From Cellvibrio sp. PSBB006 (lineage in GTDB: Bacteria > Pseudomonadota > Gammaproteobacteria > Pseudomonadales > Cellvibrionaceae): a DNA stretch of 64,000 bases. The stretch covers positions 1,612,001 through 1,676,000 of the forward strand of contig NZ_CP021382.1 of NCBI RefSeq assembly GCF_002162135.1, written 5' to 3'. The notes below the pieces were generated by a model. The model worked only from the letters and a program-made list of their open reading frames with translations. It was not told the origin of the DNA and did not search any database. Below are positions 27,183 through 37,717 of the stretch, one piece after another. How positions within the stretch are numbered: the stretch's first letter is position 1; the number at the start of each line of letters is the position of its first letter. Made by a program: the position numbers and the translations under genes.

Positions 27183-28325
27183 TTATTTATCCACATCAAA
27201 AAACGTCTTAATACTCTCCGCTTCCCACATCGTGTCCTGATAACCCAACTCCATCAGTTCAGTAATAAACTCTTTCACGAACAATAAATAACTTGCAGCC
27301 GTTGCGCCGCCGCCCTTTGCTGTGGCGCCGATGGTACGCAGGAAAAAACGCAGGCTGTTAGGCAAGTAGCGAACGCTACGGCCAGCGATAGCATCTACGG
27401 GGCGCGAGGGAGAGATAACTTTGTTTTTTACAATCCGCAATTCCATTCCACTCGCCTGGCGTTCGCTTTCGGGAATCAGGCTCAGCAGTTGATTCAGACG
27501 TTCGAGGTGTTCGAGATCGCCTTCCATCGCATCAATGAACGCGCTGTTAAACAAATGGCCAACAATTTGGGCCATCGATGGTGAGTGCCGCACTGGCTTG
27601 CGCTTACCCCAATGCACCGATTTACGGTTACCGCTCACCCCGATAACAAACAAGGATTCAGCTCCGAGATGCAGTGCGGGGCTGATCGGAGCCAGTTGAC
27701 GCAAGGCGCCGTCTCCAAAGTATTCGCGATTGATGCGCACGGCAGGAAAGATTGTTGGAATAGCCGATGACGCCAGCAAATGTTCCAGACGCAAACGGGT
27801 GGGGACACCGGCGCGGCGGTAGCGGTTCCAGCCAACCAGATCAGGATGGCCCTGAAAAAAGCTGACAGTCTGCCCGGAGGAATATCCCATGGCTGAAATA
27901 CTGACAGCCAATAACTTACCTTTCTCGATCTCGTGATCAATATTTTCCAGGCGAATCTTGCTGCCAAGCAAATGCCAGAGCGGTGAGTTATCCAGCAACG
28001 ATAGAGGACGTTGGCGACCGACACCTTCGTTAAACAGTGACAGTGCGATCAACCCGATACCTTTAAATATATCGCTCCAACCGTGCAAATAAATCTGATC
28101 CAGGCTGAGATCGCGCCACATGCCCGCCAAACCAGCGACGGACTCTTTGAAAGTACCCGGATGGCTTGCCAGCGCTACCGCATTGATAGCACCGGCAGAG
28201 GTTCCGCAAATAATCGGGAAGGGATATGGCGCGTCGTCAGGAAGAATATCTGCCAAAGCCTGTAATACACCCACTTGATAAGCAGCGCGGGCGCCACCAC
28301 CGGAAAGAATCAATGCTCGTTTCAT
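27183..28325 (-). CDS. Patatin-like phospholipase
   Basis: A 380-residue lipid acyl hydrolase. The oxyanion loop LILSGGGARAAYQVGVLQAL, nucleophile motif GTSAGAIN (Ser) and catalytic Asp in FGDGALRQLAP form the patatin dyad. There is no signal peptide, so it probably acts on the inner leaflet or in the cytoplasm. ATG 28325 gives the standard MKRALILSGGG start. It lies 26 bp downstream of the NfeD gene and may share its transcript with the membrane-organising SPFH protein, which would fit a membrane-lipid role. Confidence 0.88.
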   Translation of the reverse strand: MKRALILSGGGARAAYQVGVLQALADILPDDAPYPFPIICGTSAGAINAVALASHPGTFKESVAGLAGMWRDLSLDQIYLHGWSDIFKGIGLIALSLFNEGVGRQRPLSLLDNSPLWHLLGSKIRLENIDHEIEKGKLLAVSISAMGYSSGQTVSFFQGHPDLVGWNRYRRAGVPTRLRLEHLLASSAIPTIFPAVRINREYFGDGALRQLAPISPALHLGAESLFVIGVSGNRKSVHWGKRKPVRHSPSMAQIVGHLFNSAFIDAMEGDLEHLERLNQLLSLIPESERQASGMELRIVKNKVISPSRPVDAIAGRSVRYLPNSLRFFLRTIGATAKGGGATAASYLLFVKEFITELMELGYQDTMWEAESIKTFFDVDK

Positions 28326-28351
28326 CACCGCAACCAATCACGCATCCGGAT

Positions 28352-28825
28352 TTATTCCGGCTTAACTACAAGAGATTTGTCATGCAGTTTGACGAGGAGC
28401 GTCATTCCATCTGCGCCAACAATATCGACGATGGTACCTTGTGGCAGGTCATCCGTACAGGCAACCGTCCAGAGGGCATCCTCGATCTGCACCTTACCCG
28501 TACCATTTTGGATCGGCGTAAGCAACGAAACACTGCGGCCGACCAAACGAGCCGCACGCGAGTTTAACAATGGCTGATCCGTCTTATTGTTGAACTTGCG
28601 AAATTTTTTCCAGTACACCAGCGTGATAACAATAGAAAGTGTCGCGAACAAAATAAATTGCCAAAACCAGGCGAGCCCGGGAAATATTGCCAACACAACA
28701 GCAATAATTAATGCGGACACACCGATTCCCAACAAAAAACCACCCGCGCCGAGGATCTCAAGAATTAAAATCAGCATGCCCAGGGAGAGCCAATGCCAGG
28801 GTTCAAGTGATGCGAGAAATTCCAT
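28352..28825 (-). CDS. NfeD-family membrane protein
   Basis: A 157-residue protein with an N-terminal hydrophobic region of about three helices (WHWLSLGMLILILEILGAGG onward) and a C-terminal OB-fold domain (LVGRSVSLLTPIQNGTGKVQIEDALWTV). Short NfeD proteins are encoded beside stomatin-type SPFH proteins and work with them. Here it follows the SPFH gene by 17 bp, the standard order. Confidence 0.88.
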   Translation of the reverse strand: MEFLASLEPWHWLSLGMLILILEILGAGGFLLGIGVSALIIAVVLAIFPGLAWFWQFILFATLSIVITLVYWKKFRKFNNKTDQPLLNSRAARLVGRSVSLLTPIQNGTGKVQIEDALWTVACTDDLPQGTIVDIVGADGMTLLVKLHDKSLVVKPE

Positions 28826-28842
28826 AACCGTGCCTGTCGATA

Positions 28843-29760
28843 TTATTGTTGTTTGGCCGAGTTGATTAACTCACTGATTCCACCAATGGAACCGATAATA
28901 CTTGAAGCTTCCAACGGCATCAGGATGACCTTACCGTTTTGTGACGAGGCCAATTGGCCCAGCGCATCCACATATTTCTGCGCGACAAAATAATTAATTG
29001 CCTGTGAGTTGCCTTTGGCAATCGCCTCGCTCACCATCTCGGTTGCTTTGGCTTCTGCTTCCGCCTCCCGTTCGCGCGCTTCAGCTTCCAGGAATGCAGA
29101 TTCACGCAAGCCTTCCGCTTTAAGAATCTGGGCACGCTTCTCACCCTCAGCGACTTTAATGGCAGCCTCCCGCTCACCTTCGGCACGCAAAATCTGCGCA
29201 CGTTTTTCCCGTTCGGCTTTCATCTGGTTCGCCATGGCATCTACCAAATCGCGCGGTGGTGTGATGTCCTTGATTTCAATGCGCGTCACTTTAATACCCC
29301 AGGGGCTGGTCGCTTCATCAACCTTCATCAATAAACTGGTGTTGATGGTATCGCGATTGGAAAGCATCGCATCCAGCTCCATGGAGCCGAGCACTGCGCG
29401 GATATTGGTCATCACCAGATTTTGCATCGCATGACCCAGGTTATTAACTTCGTAGGACGCTTTGGCAGCATCCAATATCTGATAAAAACAAACGGCATCG
29501 GTAGTGACCATAGCGTTGTCAGCACTGATCACTTCCTGAGGTTCTATATCGAGCACCTGCTCCATCACAGTTACCTTGCGTCCAACAGCATCGACAAACG
29601 GCACGATGATATGTAAACCCGGATCAAGCAAGCGTGTGAATTTTCCAAAACGTTCGACGGTCCAGTTTTGCCCCTGGGGTACACTTTTTACGCCTTTGAC
29701 GACGATGACAATGGCAAGCGCCACCAGAATCAAAATGGTTTCGTTAAATATGCCGAACAT
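28843..29760 (-). CDS. SPFH/stomatin-like protein (QmcA type)
   Basis: A 305-residue stomatin homologue: one N-terminal membrane helix ([20 protein letters not shown]), the SPFH core ([31 protein letters not shown] helix as [19 protein letters not shown]) and an Ala/Glu-rich coiled coil ([15 protein letters not shown]). Such proteins form large membrane cages around proteases. With NfeD directly downstream this is a classic stomatin-NfeD operon. It is separate from the SPFH gene at 5.9 kb. Confidence 0.9.
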   Translation of the reverse strand: MFGIFNETILILVALAIVIVVKGVKSVPQGQNWTVERFGKFTRLLDPGLHIIVPFVDAVGRKVTVMEQVLDIEPQEVISADNAMVTTDAVCFYQILDAAKASYEVNNLGHAMQNLVMTNIRAVLGSMELDAMLSNRDTINTSLLMKVDEATSPWGIKVTRIEIKDITPPRDLVDAMANQMKAEREKRAQILRAEGEREAAIKVAEGEKRAQILKAEGLRESAFLEAEAREREAEAEAKATEMVSEAIAKGNSQAINYFVAQKYVDALGQLASSQNGKVILMPLEASSIIGSIGGISELINSAKQQ

Positions 29761-29791
29761 AGCGGTTTACCTTTGTAAAAGAAGATCGTTG

Positions 29792-31420
29792 TTATTGTTT
29801 TTCCGCATTGGGTTCCTGGTCTTTCAACTCTCGACGCAAAACTTTACCAACATTGGTTTTCGGTAACTCGCTGCGGAACTCAACCAGATGTGGCACTTTG
29901 TATGGTGTTAATTTAGTCTTGGCATAATCACGTACATCAGCAATCGTTAACGATGAATTATGGGTGACTACAAACGCTTTAACCGTTTCGCTGCCATCGT
30001 TATCCGGCACACCGATAACCGCTGCTTCAACAATATCCGGGTGACCAGCCAACACATCTTCCACTTCATTGGGGAAAACCTTGAAGCCCGATACGTTGAT
30101 CATATCTTTCTTACGATCAACAATCTTGATATAGCCATCGTTCTGAATAATGGCGATATCACCGCTCTTGAACCAACCGTCTGCATCCAACACCTCTGCG
30201 GTAGCTTCAGGCCGCTGCCAGTAACCTTTCATGACCTGCGGACCGCGAATACATAATTCGCCTGGCTCACCGGTAGGCAAGGTATTACCGTCTTCATCAA
30301 TCACTTTGCAATCAGTATCCGGCATCGGTAAACCGACGGTGCCCTGCTGAATACCACCAGGTGGATTGATAGCAACAACCGGTGATGTTTCTGTCAGGCC
30401 ATAGCCCTCACTGATCGTACTGCCCGTCACTTCGGTCCAGTGTTTGGATGTTTCGGCGGTCAACGCCATACCACCGGATGAGGTCAAACGCAAATGACTA
30501 AAATCCAGTTTCACAAAATCCGGAGTACGCATCAAGGCATTAAAGAGCGTGTTCAAACCAACGAAACAGGTGAAGGGCAAACCTTGTAAAGTCTTGACAA
30601 ATGCTTTGATATCGCGCGGATTGGGGATCAATAAATTGTGATTGCCCAAGGACAATGCCGACATGCAATGAATCGTAAACGCGTAAATGTGGTAAAGCGG
30701 CAGCGGCGTAATATAGAGTTCCTGATTCTTACGAAACACTTTATGCATGTGCTCGTTAACCTGCACCATATTCGCCACCAGATTGCGGTGGGTTAACATC
30801 GCGCCCTTGGCAACACCCGTGGTACCACCGGTGTATTGCAAAACAGCAACATCTTCCGGATCGCGCTTGACCGATTGAAACGGTTTTTGTGCTTTGTTTA
30901 ATGCATCCCGAAAACCCACTTGCAAAGGAAATGAAAATGGCGGAATCATTTTCTTGATGTGCTTGACCACGAAATTCAGCAGTATCCGTTTGACCGGCGG
31001 ATGCATATCGGCAAGCTCTGTCACAATCACTTGCTCAACTTTCGTTTCCGGCACAATCGCGGCCGCATTTTTTGCAATATTGGCGAGTACCACCAGTGCT
31101 TTTGCACCCGAGTCATTCAGTTGATGCTTCAATTCGTGGGCGGTGTAAAGCGGGTTGGTGTTCACGACAATCAAACCGGCGCGAATCGCACCGAACACTG
31201 CCACCGGGTATTGCAAAATATTGGGTAGTTGAATGGCGATACGGTCGCCGGGCTGCAAAGAGGTAAATTGTTGCAGATAGGCAGCAAAGCGCGCTGAATA
31301 ACGATCAAGCTCGCGGTAAGTCAGTGTGTGCTTCATGCAGGTAAAAGCCGGGCTATCGGCATACTCTCGACAGGATGACTCAAAAATATCGGTGATGATC
31401 TGGTTATAGTTTAACGACAT
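29792..31420 (-). CDS. fadD: Long-chain fatty acid-CoA ligase
   Basis: A 542-residue AMP-forming acyl-CoA synthetase. ATP/AMP motif YTGGTTGVAKGAMLTHRN, central SEGYGLTETSP, fatty-acyl signature DGWFKSGDIAIIQNDGYIKI and VDRKKDMINVSGFKVFPNE, and the catalytic Lys near the C-terminus (TNVGKVLRREL). It activates fatty acids for beta-oxidation. Length and motifs fit FadD. It lies between the stomatin gene and an acyl-CoA dehydrogenase on the same strand, consistent with fatty-acid catabolism. Confidence 0.92.
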   Translation of the reverse strand: MSLNYNQIITDIFESSCREYADSPAFTCMKHTLTYRELDRYSARFAAYLQQFTSLQPGDRIAIQLPNILQYPVAVFGAIRAGLIVVNTNPLYTAHELKHQLNDSGAKALVVLANIAKNAAAIVPETKVEQVIVTELADMHPPVKRILLNFVVKHIKKMIPPFSFPLQVGFRDALNKAQKPFQSVKRDPEDVAVLQYTGGTTGVAKGAMLTHRNLVANMVQVNEHMHKVFRKNQELYITPLPLYHIYAFTIHCMSALSLGNHNLLIPNPRDIKAFVKTLQGLPFTCFVGLNTLFNALMRTPDFVKLDFSHLRLTSSGGMALTAETSKHWTEVTGSTISEGYGLTETSPVVAINPPGGIQQGTVGLPMPDTDCKVIDEDGNTLPTGEPGELCIRGPQVMKGYWQRPEATAEVLDADGWFKSGDIAIIQNDGYIKIVDRKKDMINVSGFKVFPNEVEDVLAGHPDIVEAAVIGVPDNDGSETVKAFVVTHNSSLTIADVRDYAKTKLTPYKVPHLVEFRSELPKTNVGKVLRRELKDQEPNAEKQ

Positions 31421-31474
31421 GCTTCACTGACTCCTGTGATAATCCTTGAATTGAAAAATGTGAAAAACAAACTG

Positions 31475-33274
31475 TTAAAAAATGAAATCACTTTCCGGCA
31501 GCCCCATCAGGTTATCTGCTCCGGATTTTATGGATTGCACCAAAGTGCGAGTGCGCGGCAATATCCGTTCATAATAAAAACGCGCCGTGTGCAATTTGGC
31601 TTGGTAAAAGGCATGCTCATCGGGGTTTTCTACCAATGCCTGCTGTGCACAGGCCGCCGCCCGAGCCCAGAGATAAGCGAGTGTTAAATAGCCTGAATAC
31701 ATTATGTAATCCACCGACGCTGCGCCAACCTCGTCGGGGTTTTGCATCGCGCGCGCGCCAATGTTCTGAGTCAGCTCCAGCCATTCATTCCTGAGCTCAG
31801 CCAAAGGTTTGACTAAATGTGCCAGTTCCCGGTTATCGGCATGTGACAGACACACATCATCAATCATGCTGATAAAGCCTTGCAACGCCTGACCCTGGGT
31901 CATCAACACCTTCCGCCCCAGAAGATCCAACGCCTGAATACCCGTGGTACCTTCGTATAAGCTGGCAATTCGCGCATCCCGCACGATCTGCTCCAGGCCC
32001 CACTCGCGAATATAACCGTGGCCGCCAAAACATTGCAGTGCATGGTTGGTCGATTCAAAACCGGTCTCTGTCATAAATGCCTTGGCAATCGGCGTCAGGA
32101 TGCTGAGCATTTCCTCGGCATCTTCCCGCGCAGAAGACTCTACCCCGTGTTGGCTGATATCGATTTGCATTGCCGCAAAGTATGCCAGCATCCGCGCCCC
32201 TTCAATCAGGGCTTTCTGGGTGAGCAGCATCCGGCGCACATCCGGGTGAACAATAATGGGGTCTGCAATACCCTGCGGATTTTTCGGGCCGGTCAGTGAG
32301 CGCATCTGCAAACGTTCACGCGCATAGGCCAGGGATTTTTGCCAGGCGGCCTCGGCCAGCGCCAAGCCCTGCGAGCCGGTGCCGAGCCGCGCGAGATTCA
32401 TAAAGGTGAACATGCCATTCAAACCCTTGTTGGGTTCCCCCAACAAGGTAGCCGTCGCACCGTCAAAATTCAGCACACAGGTGGCATTACCATGAATACC
32501 CATCTTGTGTTCAATAGAGCCACAATGCACATTGTTGTGCTGGCCTAATGTGCCATCGGTATTCACTTGAAACTTGGGCACGATGAACAGCGAAATGCCC
32601 TTGGTACCAGCAGGTGCATCGGGCAATCGAGCCAGCACGATATGAATGATATTGTCCGCCATGTCGTGATCGCCGGCGGAAATAAAAATCTTGGTTCCGG
32701 TAATGCGATAACTGCCATCGGCCTGGGGTTCCGCACGAGTACGTAATAACCCCAGATCGCTGCCACAATGGGCCTCGGTGAGACACATGGTGCCGGTCCA
32801 GTCACCGGAGATCAACCGCGGTAGGAAGGTCTGCCGTTGATAATCCGTGCCATGCACCTCAATGGTGTGCATAGCACCCTGGGATAAACCGGGATACATC
32901 GCCCAGGCCGCATTGGCCGATGCCACCATCTCGTTAAGTACCACCCCCAGCGATAACGGCAACCCCTGGCCACCGTATTCCGTATTGCGGGTCATGGAGG
33001 GCCAACCCGCCTGGCAATACTGTTGGTAGGCTTCCCTGAAGCCATCCGGCGTTTGTACCTGCCCCTTGCTCCAGAGGCATCCCTGGCTGTCGCCAATGGC
33101 ATTAAGCGGCGCTAATACCTCCTGGCAAAAGCGGGCATTCTCATTAAAAATGGCCGTGGCCAATTCACGATTGAGGTCAGCACCACCGGGCAATTGCTGA
33201 CAGTGTGATTCGTAATTGAATAATTCAAACAGAACAAAATCGATATCGCGCAGCGGCGCTTGAAAATTACTCAT
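31475..33274 (-). CDS. Acyl-CoA dehydrogenase (long form, C-terminal extension)
   Basis: A 599-residue flavoprotein that oxidises acyl-CoA at the alpha-beta bond. Motifs: MCLTEAHCGSDLGLLRTRA (substrate/FAD region), GNATCVLNFDGATATLLGEP, and ALQCFGGHGYIREWGLEQIVRDARIASLYEGTTGIQALDLLGRK near residue 430. About 130 extra residues at the C-terminus form the bacterial long-chain type domain. I start it at ATG 33274 (MSNFQAPLRDIDFVLFELF), the usual family start. Same strand as fadD, 54 bp upstream of it. Confidence 0.9.
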   Translation of the reverse strand: MSNFQAPLRDIDFVLFELFNYESHCQQLPGGADLNRELATAIFNENARFCQEVLAPLNAIGDSQGCLWSKGQVQTPDGFREAYQQYCQAGWPSMTRNTEYGGQGLPLSLGVVLNEMVASANAAWAMYPGLSQGAMHTIEVHGTDYQRQTFLPRLISGDWTGTMCLTEAHCGSDLGLLRTRAEPQADGSYRITGTKIFISAGDHDMADNIIHIVLARLPDAPAGTKGISLFIVPKFQVNTDGTLGQHNNVHCGSIEHKMGIHGNATCVLNFDGATATLLGEPNKGLNGMFTFMNLARLGTGSQGLALAEAAWQKSLAYARERLQMRSLTGPKNPQGIADPIIVHPDVRRMLLTQKALIEGARMLAYFAAMQIDISQHGVESSAREDAEEMLSILTPIAKAFMTETGFESTNHALQCFGGHGYIREWGLEQIVRDARIASLYEGTTGIQALDLLGRKVLMTQGQALQGFISMIDDVCLSHADNRELAHLVKPLAELRNEWLELTQNIGARAMQNPDEVGAASVDYIMYSGYLTLAYLWARAAACAQQALVENPDEHAFYQAKLHTARFYYERILPRTRTLVQSIKSGADNLMGLPESDFIF

Positions 33275-33469
33275 CCTTAATTGCCTTATTGTGAGTCCCA
33301 CCAGCGTCAGGCTGGGGGAAATCGGTTGATCTACCGTTCATCATTGATGATCGGCCGCCCTGTAAAACCCGTCGTATGATCACTATTGTTCCGTCAATAT
33401 TGGCAGAAGGCGCCATTAAGTCAAACGGATACCAGCGGAAAATCCGGCGATCTTCCGCTGGAAGAATCA

Positions 33470-34261
33470 TTATTCCCTGGCAAATACATCTTTCAGAAAT
33501 TCACGCATTTTCTCCCAGGAATCTGCATCCGCCGCCGCATTGTAGGCCAGGGGCAGATTGTAACGCTTGCCCAATTCGGTTACTTCCGGGTTGGTAAAAC
33601 CGTGTGTGGCGCCGGGGTAGGAATAGATCCGGAAGGCGACGTTGGCATCGGTCATTTCTTTGCGGAATGCTTCCACCTGTTCAGCCGGCACCATGGGATC
33701 GTCCGCGCCGGTCAGGATCAGCAGTTCAGCGTTAACGTCTCCGTCTTTCGCCGGGGTTTTAGTCGCCAATGCACCGTGGAAGCTGACCACCGCATCCAGA
33801 TCCATGCCCTGGCGGGCCATGTGTAAGGATGTTCCACCACCGAAGCAATAACCAATCGCAGCAATGTGCTCCGGGTTCACCGTGGGCTGGTTGCGCAACA
33901 AGTTGTAGGCTGCTTCAAAACGCCCTTCGGCTACTTCGATATTGCTCGTGACCATCTGGACAAATTTTCCCGCTTCGTCAGGATGATCCGTCAATTTACC
34001 CGTGCCGAACATATCCAGTGCAAACGCGGTATAGCCTAACTCGGCGAGCATCTCGGCACGCTTACGCACGTAGTCGTTATGCCCCCACCATTCGTGAACA
34101 ACCAGAATACCCGGCCGTTTGCCCTGCACACTGTCGTCATAGGCGAGAAAGCCAGTAAAGCTTTCGCCATTAACCTTATATTCAATAACCTTGGTCTGCA
34201 CTTCCGCCTGCGCCAACGCAGCGAAACACACAGCGATTAAACCGGTAAATAGTTTTTTCAT
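33470..34261 (-). CDS. Exported dienelactone hydrolase-family protein
   Basis: A 263-residue alpha/beta hydrolase with a clear signal peptide (KKLFTGLIAVCFAALAQA), so it acts in the periplasm. The DLH triad is Cys in AIGYCFGGGTS, Asp in LILTGADDPMVP and His in PGATHGFTNP. A WGHNDYVRKRAEMLAELGYTA segment follows the first strands. GGAG precedes ATG 34261. Periplasmic members of this family are of uncertain substrate. It lies 31 bp after the Nudix gene, probably the last gene of the serC operon. Confidence 0.87.
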   Translation of the reverse strand: MKKLFTGLIAVCFAALAQAEVQTKVIEYKVNGESFTGFLAYDDSVQGKRPGILVVHEWWGHNDYVRKRAEMLAELGYTAFALDMFGTGKLTDHPDEAGKFVQMVTSNIEVAEGRFEAAYNLLRNQPTVNPEHIAAIGYCFGGGTSLHMARQGMDLDAVVSFHGALATKTPAKDGDVNAELLILTGADDPMVPAEQVEAFRKEMTDANVAFRIYSYPGATHGFTNPEVTELGKRYNLPLAYNAAADADSWEKMREFLKDVFARE

Positions 34262-34292
34262 GATGCAAACTCCTTGACTGGGAAAAACAATG

Positions 34293-34883
34293 TTATTCGA
34301 TTGGCAAGACTTCATCAGTTGCATTGAATACAGCCGTAATAATTTCACTGGTTAATGCCGCCGTAAAACCCCAGATTTCATATCCCTGGTGTTGGTATGC
34401 CGGCACATGCCAGGATTTTCCCGCATGGGAAAAAATATCTGTGCGGGTTTGTATGCCCGCGCGAAAAGCCGATAAAGGTACCCGAAAGACTGCATCCAGT
34501 TCATCGGGACTGGGTACGAGCTCAATACTCGGGTCGATCACCCCCACAAAGGGCGAGACACGAACCCCGGCACGGGTAGCACGCGGTTTACAGGCTCCCA
34601 ATAATTTAACGGCGGCTGGCGACAAACCAATTTCTTCGTGGCTTTCGCGCAAGGCGGTATCAAGCAAGGTCTTATCATCCGCTTCCCACATGCCGCCGGG
34701 AAACGCCACTTCACCGGGATGGTTCGTCAAATGTTGGGCACGCAGGGTGAAGATGAGTTCGGGATTTTCTGCATCGGTAAATAACACCATCACCGAAGCT
34801 TGGGCGGGATAAAAACCCACTTGCTGGGTCAAGGCGTGATTAGGCTGGAGGTAATTCTGCAAATACTGCCACAGGGGTCTCAT
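34293..34883 (-). CDS. Nudix hydrolase, CoA pyrophosphatase type
   Basis: A 196-residue Nudix enzyme. The Nudix box reads GMWEADDKTLLDTALRESHE then EIGL, preceded by VAFPGG, the arrangement of NudL/CoAse proteins that cleave coenzyme A to phosphopantetheine and 3',5'-ADP. FTLRAQHLTNHPGEVAFPGG is a CoAse-type feature. It sits 42 bp after the NIF3-like gene and 31 bp before the dienelactone hydrolase gene on the same strand. Confidence 0.88.
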   Translation of the reverse strand: MRPLWQYLQNYLQPNHALTQQVGFYPAQASVMVLFTDAENPELIFTLRAQHLTNHPGEVAFPGGMWEADDKTLLDTALRESHEEIGLSPAAVKLLGACKPRATRAGVRVSPFVGVIDPSIELVPSPDELDAVFRVPLSAFRAGIQTRTDIFSHAGKSWHVPAYQHQGYEIWGFTAALTSEIITAVFNATDEVLPIE

Positions 34884-34925
34884 GAGTTTGTTCCGGCACC
34901 AGACACGAGAAATCCAACCATACCA

Positions 34926-35243
34926 CTAAGCCGGAATGTCGGCCAAGCGCCAAATATCATAGGCGGGCTCTTCATAGGGATGGGACGCACGAAGCGCCTT
35001 GAGTGCTTCTGCGATACAGTCATCAGCACAGACCATTTCCACACGGTATTCGGCAACAACAGATAACTCACTGGTGTTACCGATAAACGGATTACTGCCG
35101 GACAAAGGACGGAACTGCCCTTCCCCCCGTGTTTGCCAGGCACAGCAATCGTAGTTGCCGATACGGCCGGCACCCACCGCAAACACCGCCGATTTGACAG
35201 CATCGAGATGGGACTCAGGAACGAAAAACACCAACTTGTACAT
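34926..35243 (-). CDS. NIF3/YqfO-type small protein
   Basis: A 105-residue protein matching the insert/dimerisation module seen in YqfO-NIF3 proteins: YKLVFFVPESHLDAVKSAVFA, GRIGNYDCCAWQ and SHPYEEPAYDIW. Stand-alone versions have a ferredoxin-like fold (CutA/PII-like) and may bind metals or small ligands. Its function is not known. It lies 97 bp downstream of serA on the same strand. Confidence 0.82.
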   Translation of the reverse strand: MYKLVFFVPESHLDAVKSAVFAVGAGRIGNYDCCAWQTRGEGQFRPLSGSNPFIGNTSELSVVAEYRVEMVCADDCIAEALKALRASHPYEEPAYDIWRLADIPA

Positions 35244-35340
35244 CGTTTGCGGTTCTCTCGTATGCCTTCCGTTTTTAGTCGTACCGGCCGTGTCTCACGA
35301 GATAAATGCCGGCCACTCATGGTGACCGGCGATTGGTCAC

Positions 35341-36516
35341 CTATATCACGCGCACTGAAATTACATGATCAACGGCGCGAATTGCAGCAATCACCTCATC
35401 GCTGGGCGCTTGCTCAACATCAATGATGTTATAGGCCATCTCGCCGCGACTTTTGTTGACCATGTCCACGACGTTGACTTTTTTATCCGCCAACAACGAC
35501 AGCACATGGCCAAGCACGCCGGAAACGTTGTCGTTGGAGAACGTAATCCGCGCACCGGTACCGGGATTGCGATCCATAAACACACTCGGGAAGTTAACCG
35601 AATTTTTAATGTTGCCGTTTTCCAGATAATCCATCAGCTGATCGGCGGCCATGATGGCGCAATTCTCTTCGGCTTCCTCAGTGCTCGCGCCGATGTGCGG
35701 CATGGCGTAAACATCCTGACGCTGCAACAGACAGGGTTCGGGGAAATCGCAGACATATTTGCGCAATTTGCCTTCATCCAGACTCCCAACCACGGCATGG
35801 GCATCAACAATCGCCTCGCGCGCGAAATTCAACAGCACCGCGCCGGTTTTCACGGCTTTGATGGATTCACTGTTGATCATATGTTTAGTGGCTTCGATGG
35901 CAGGTACATGCAAGGTGATGTAATCCGAGCGCGCCAACAGCGATTGCAGGTTTTCCATCCGACCCACCTGGCTCGGCAAACGCCAGGCTGCCTCAACCGA
36001 CAACGCCGGGTCAAAACCGACAACGTTCATACCCAAAGCCAGTGCAGTTTCGGCGATCATGGAACCGATGGCTCCCAAACCCACGACGCCGAGCGTCTTG
36101 CCTTGCAATTCACTGCCAGCAAAATTGGCTTTTTCTTTTTCCAACAGTTTCGACATTTCATCAGCATCCGTCATGTGCGTTAACCCCTGCACATATTCCA
36201 TGCCGGACAAAATGCCGCGCGAAGCCAGTAACATGCCAGCCAGCACCAGCTCTTTTACAGCATTGGCATTGGCTCCTGGTGAGTTGAATACCACCACACC
36301 GGATTTGGTGTAGTCAGCCACGGGAACGTTATTGACACCGGCACCGGCACGGGCAACTGCTTTTACGCTTTCCGGCAGCGGCTCACCATGTAACTTGTGA
36401 CTGCGCAGGATGTACGCATCAGGATGGCCAATATCACTGGCTACTTCATATTTTTCACGAGAGAAACGGTTAAGTCCTTTCACAGAAATCTGGTTGTAGG
36501 TTTTGATCTTGTACAT
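35341..36516 (-). CDS. serA: D-3-phosphoglycerate dehydrogenase with ACT domain
   Basis: A 391-residue enzyme for the first step of serine synthesis, oxidising 3-phosphoglycerate. The 2-hydroxyacid dehydrogenase core has VARAGAGVNNVPVADYTKSG, NAD-binding LGVVGLGAIGSMIAETALALG, the catalytic Arg/Glu regions and His in AMPHIGASTEEAEEN. The last 75 residues form an ACT-like regulatory domain (NVSGVLGHVLSLLADKKVNV), likely for serine feedback. AAGGAAGG precedes ATG 36516. It is 82 bp downstream of serC. Confidence 0.9.
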   Translation of the reverse strand: MYKIKTYNQISVKGLNRFSREKYEVASDIGHPDAYILRSHKLHGEPLPESVKAVARAGAGVNNVPVADYTKSGVVVFNSPGANANAVKELVLAGMLLASRGILSGMEYVQGLTHMTDADEMSKLLEKEKANFAGSELQGKTLGVVGLGAIGSMIAETALALGMNVVGFDPALSVEAAWRLPSQVGRMENLQSLLARSDYITLHVPAIEATKHMINSESIKAVKTGAVLLNFAREAIVDAHAVVGSLDEGKLRKYVCDFPEPCLLQRQDVYAMPHIGASTEEAEENCAIMAADQLMDYLENGNIKNSVNFPSVFMDRNPGTGARITFSNDNVSGVLGHVLSLLADKKVNVVDMVNKSRGEMAYNIIDVEQAPSDEVIAAIRAVDHVISVRVI

Positions 36517-36598
36517 GATCCCTTCCTTCTCATTATTCGGGCAGAAGATTACGGAGAGTGGAAAGCGCTGGCTGTACGGTAACAACCAGCGCGACGTA

Positions 36599-37717
36599 TT
36601 AGGCAGCTTTCGTCGCTTCCTGATAGGCCCAGTTCAACCAGGGCATCAGCGCGTCGAGGTCCGCCTGCTCAACCGTGGCTCCACACCAGATGCGCAGACC
36701 GGCCGGAGCATCGCGGTAAGCACCGATATCGTAGGCAACACCTTCTTTATCCAGCAGTTTCACCATCGTCTTCACTTGTTCCGGCGTTGCATCCAGGGTC
36801 AAACAGACGCTGGTATTGGAGCGCGTTTCCGGTGTTTGCGGCAGGAAATTAATCCAGCTTGTTTCCGCCACAAATTTTTCCAGTACCGCGAGGTTGGCAT
36901 TGGAACGTGCAATGGTTTCCTTGACACCGCCAATCGCTTTTACCCAATCCAGCGCATCAAGATAATCGGCCACCGCCAACATGGAAGGCGTATTGATAGT
37001 GTCGCCTTTGAAGATACCTTCGCTTAACTTGCCACCACTGGTCATGCGGAACAGCTTCGGCATGGGCCAGGACGGCTTGTAGGTTTCCAGACGTTCAACA
37101 GCGCGGGGGCTGAGAATCAACATCCCGTGCGCACCTTCGCCACCCAACACTTTCTGCCAACTGAAGGTAATCACGTCCAATTTTTCCCACGGCATCTCCA
37201 TGGCAAAAACCGCTGAGGTTGCGTCGCAAATGGTCAGGCCGGCGCGGTTATCAGGAATCCAGTCACCGTTGGGGACTTTCACACCAGAGGTAGTGCCGTT
37301 CCAGGTGAAGATCACATCGTTTTCAAAATTGACTTTGGAGAGGTCGGGCAGCAAGCCGTAATCCGCCTCGTGAGCATTTACCACCAGCTTCAATTCTTTG
37401 GTGGCATCACTCAGCCAGCCTTTACCGAAGGACTCCCATTGCAGAATATCCACAGCGCGTGCACCCAGCAGAGACCACATCGCCATTTCTACCGCACCGG
37501 TGTCAGAACCAGGCACCACGCCAACACGATAGCCATCGGGCAAACCGAGAATTGCGGCGGTATCTTCGCAAGCGCGCTGTAACGCAGCCTTACCAATCGT
37601 GGAGCGGTGAGAGCGGCCAAGCGTGGACACATCCAGTTTGGTCAGGTCATAACCCGGACGTTTGCTGCAAGGGCCAGAAGAAAAATTGGGGTTGCGGGGT
37701 TTTACCTGTGGTTGCAT
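36599..37717 (-). CDS. serC: Phosphoserine aminotransferase
   Basis: A 372-residue PLP enzyme that makes phosphoserine from phosphohydroxypyruvate. It starts [20 protein letters not shown] and carries the PLP-Lys region [20 protein letters not shown]. Sequence style ([20 protein letters not shown]) is that of the second SerC type (TIGR01365), which differs from the Escherichia coli enzyme. AGAGGA precedes ATG 37717. It is the first gene of the serine operon; a structured leader or small RNA lies upstream. Confidence 0.92.
   Translation of the reverse strand: MQPQVKPRNPNFSSGPCSKRPGYDLTKLDVSTLGRSHRSTIGKAALQRACEDTAAILGLPDGYRVGVVPGSDTGAVEMAMWSLLGARAVDILQWESFGKGWLSDATKELKLVVNAHEADYGLLPDLSKVNFENDVIFTWNGTTSGVKVPNGDWIPDNRAGLTICDATSAVFAMEMPWEKLDVITFSWQKVLGGEGAHGMLILSPRAVERLETYKPSWPMPKLFRMTSGGKLSEGIFKGDTINTPSMLAVADYLDALDWVKAIGGVKETIARSNANLAVLEKFVAETSWINFLPQTPETRSNTSVCLTLDATPEQVKTMVKLLDKEGVAYDIGAYRDAPAGLRIWCGATVEQADLDALMPWLNWAYQEATKAA

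Noticed and set aside
35365-36183. 272-codon plus-strand frame
   Set aside because: Shadow of serA on the opposite strand.
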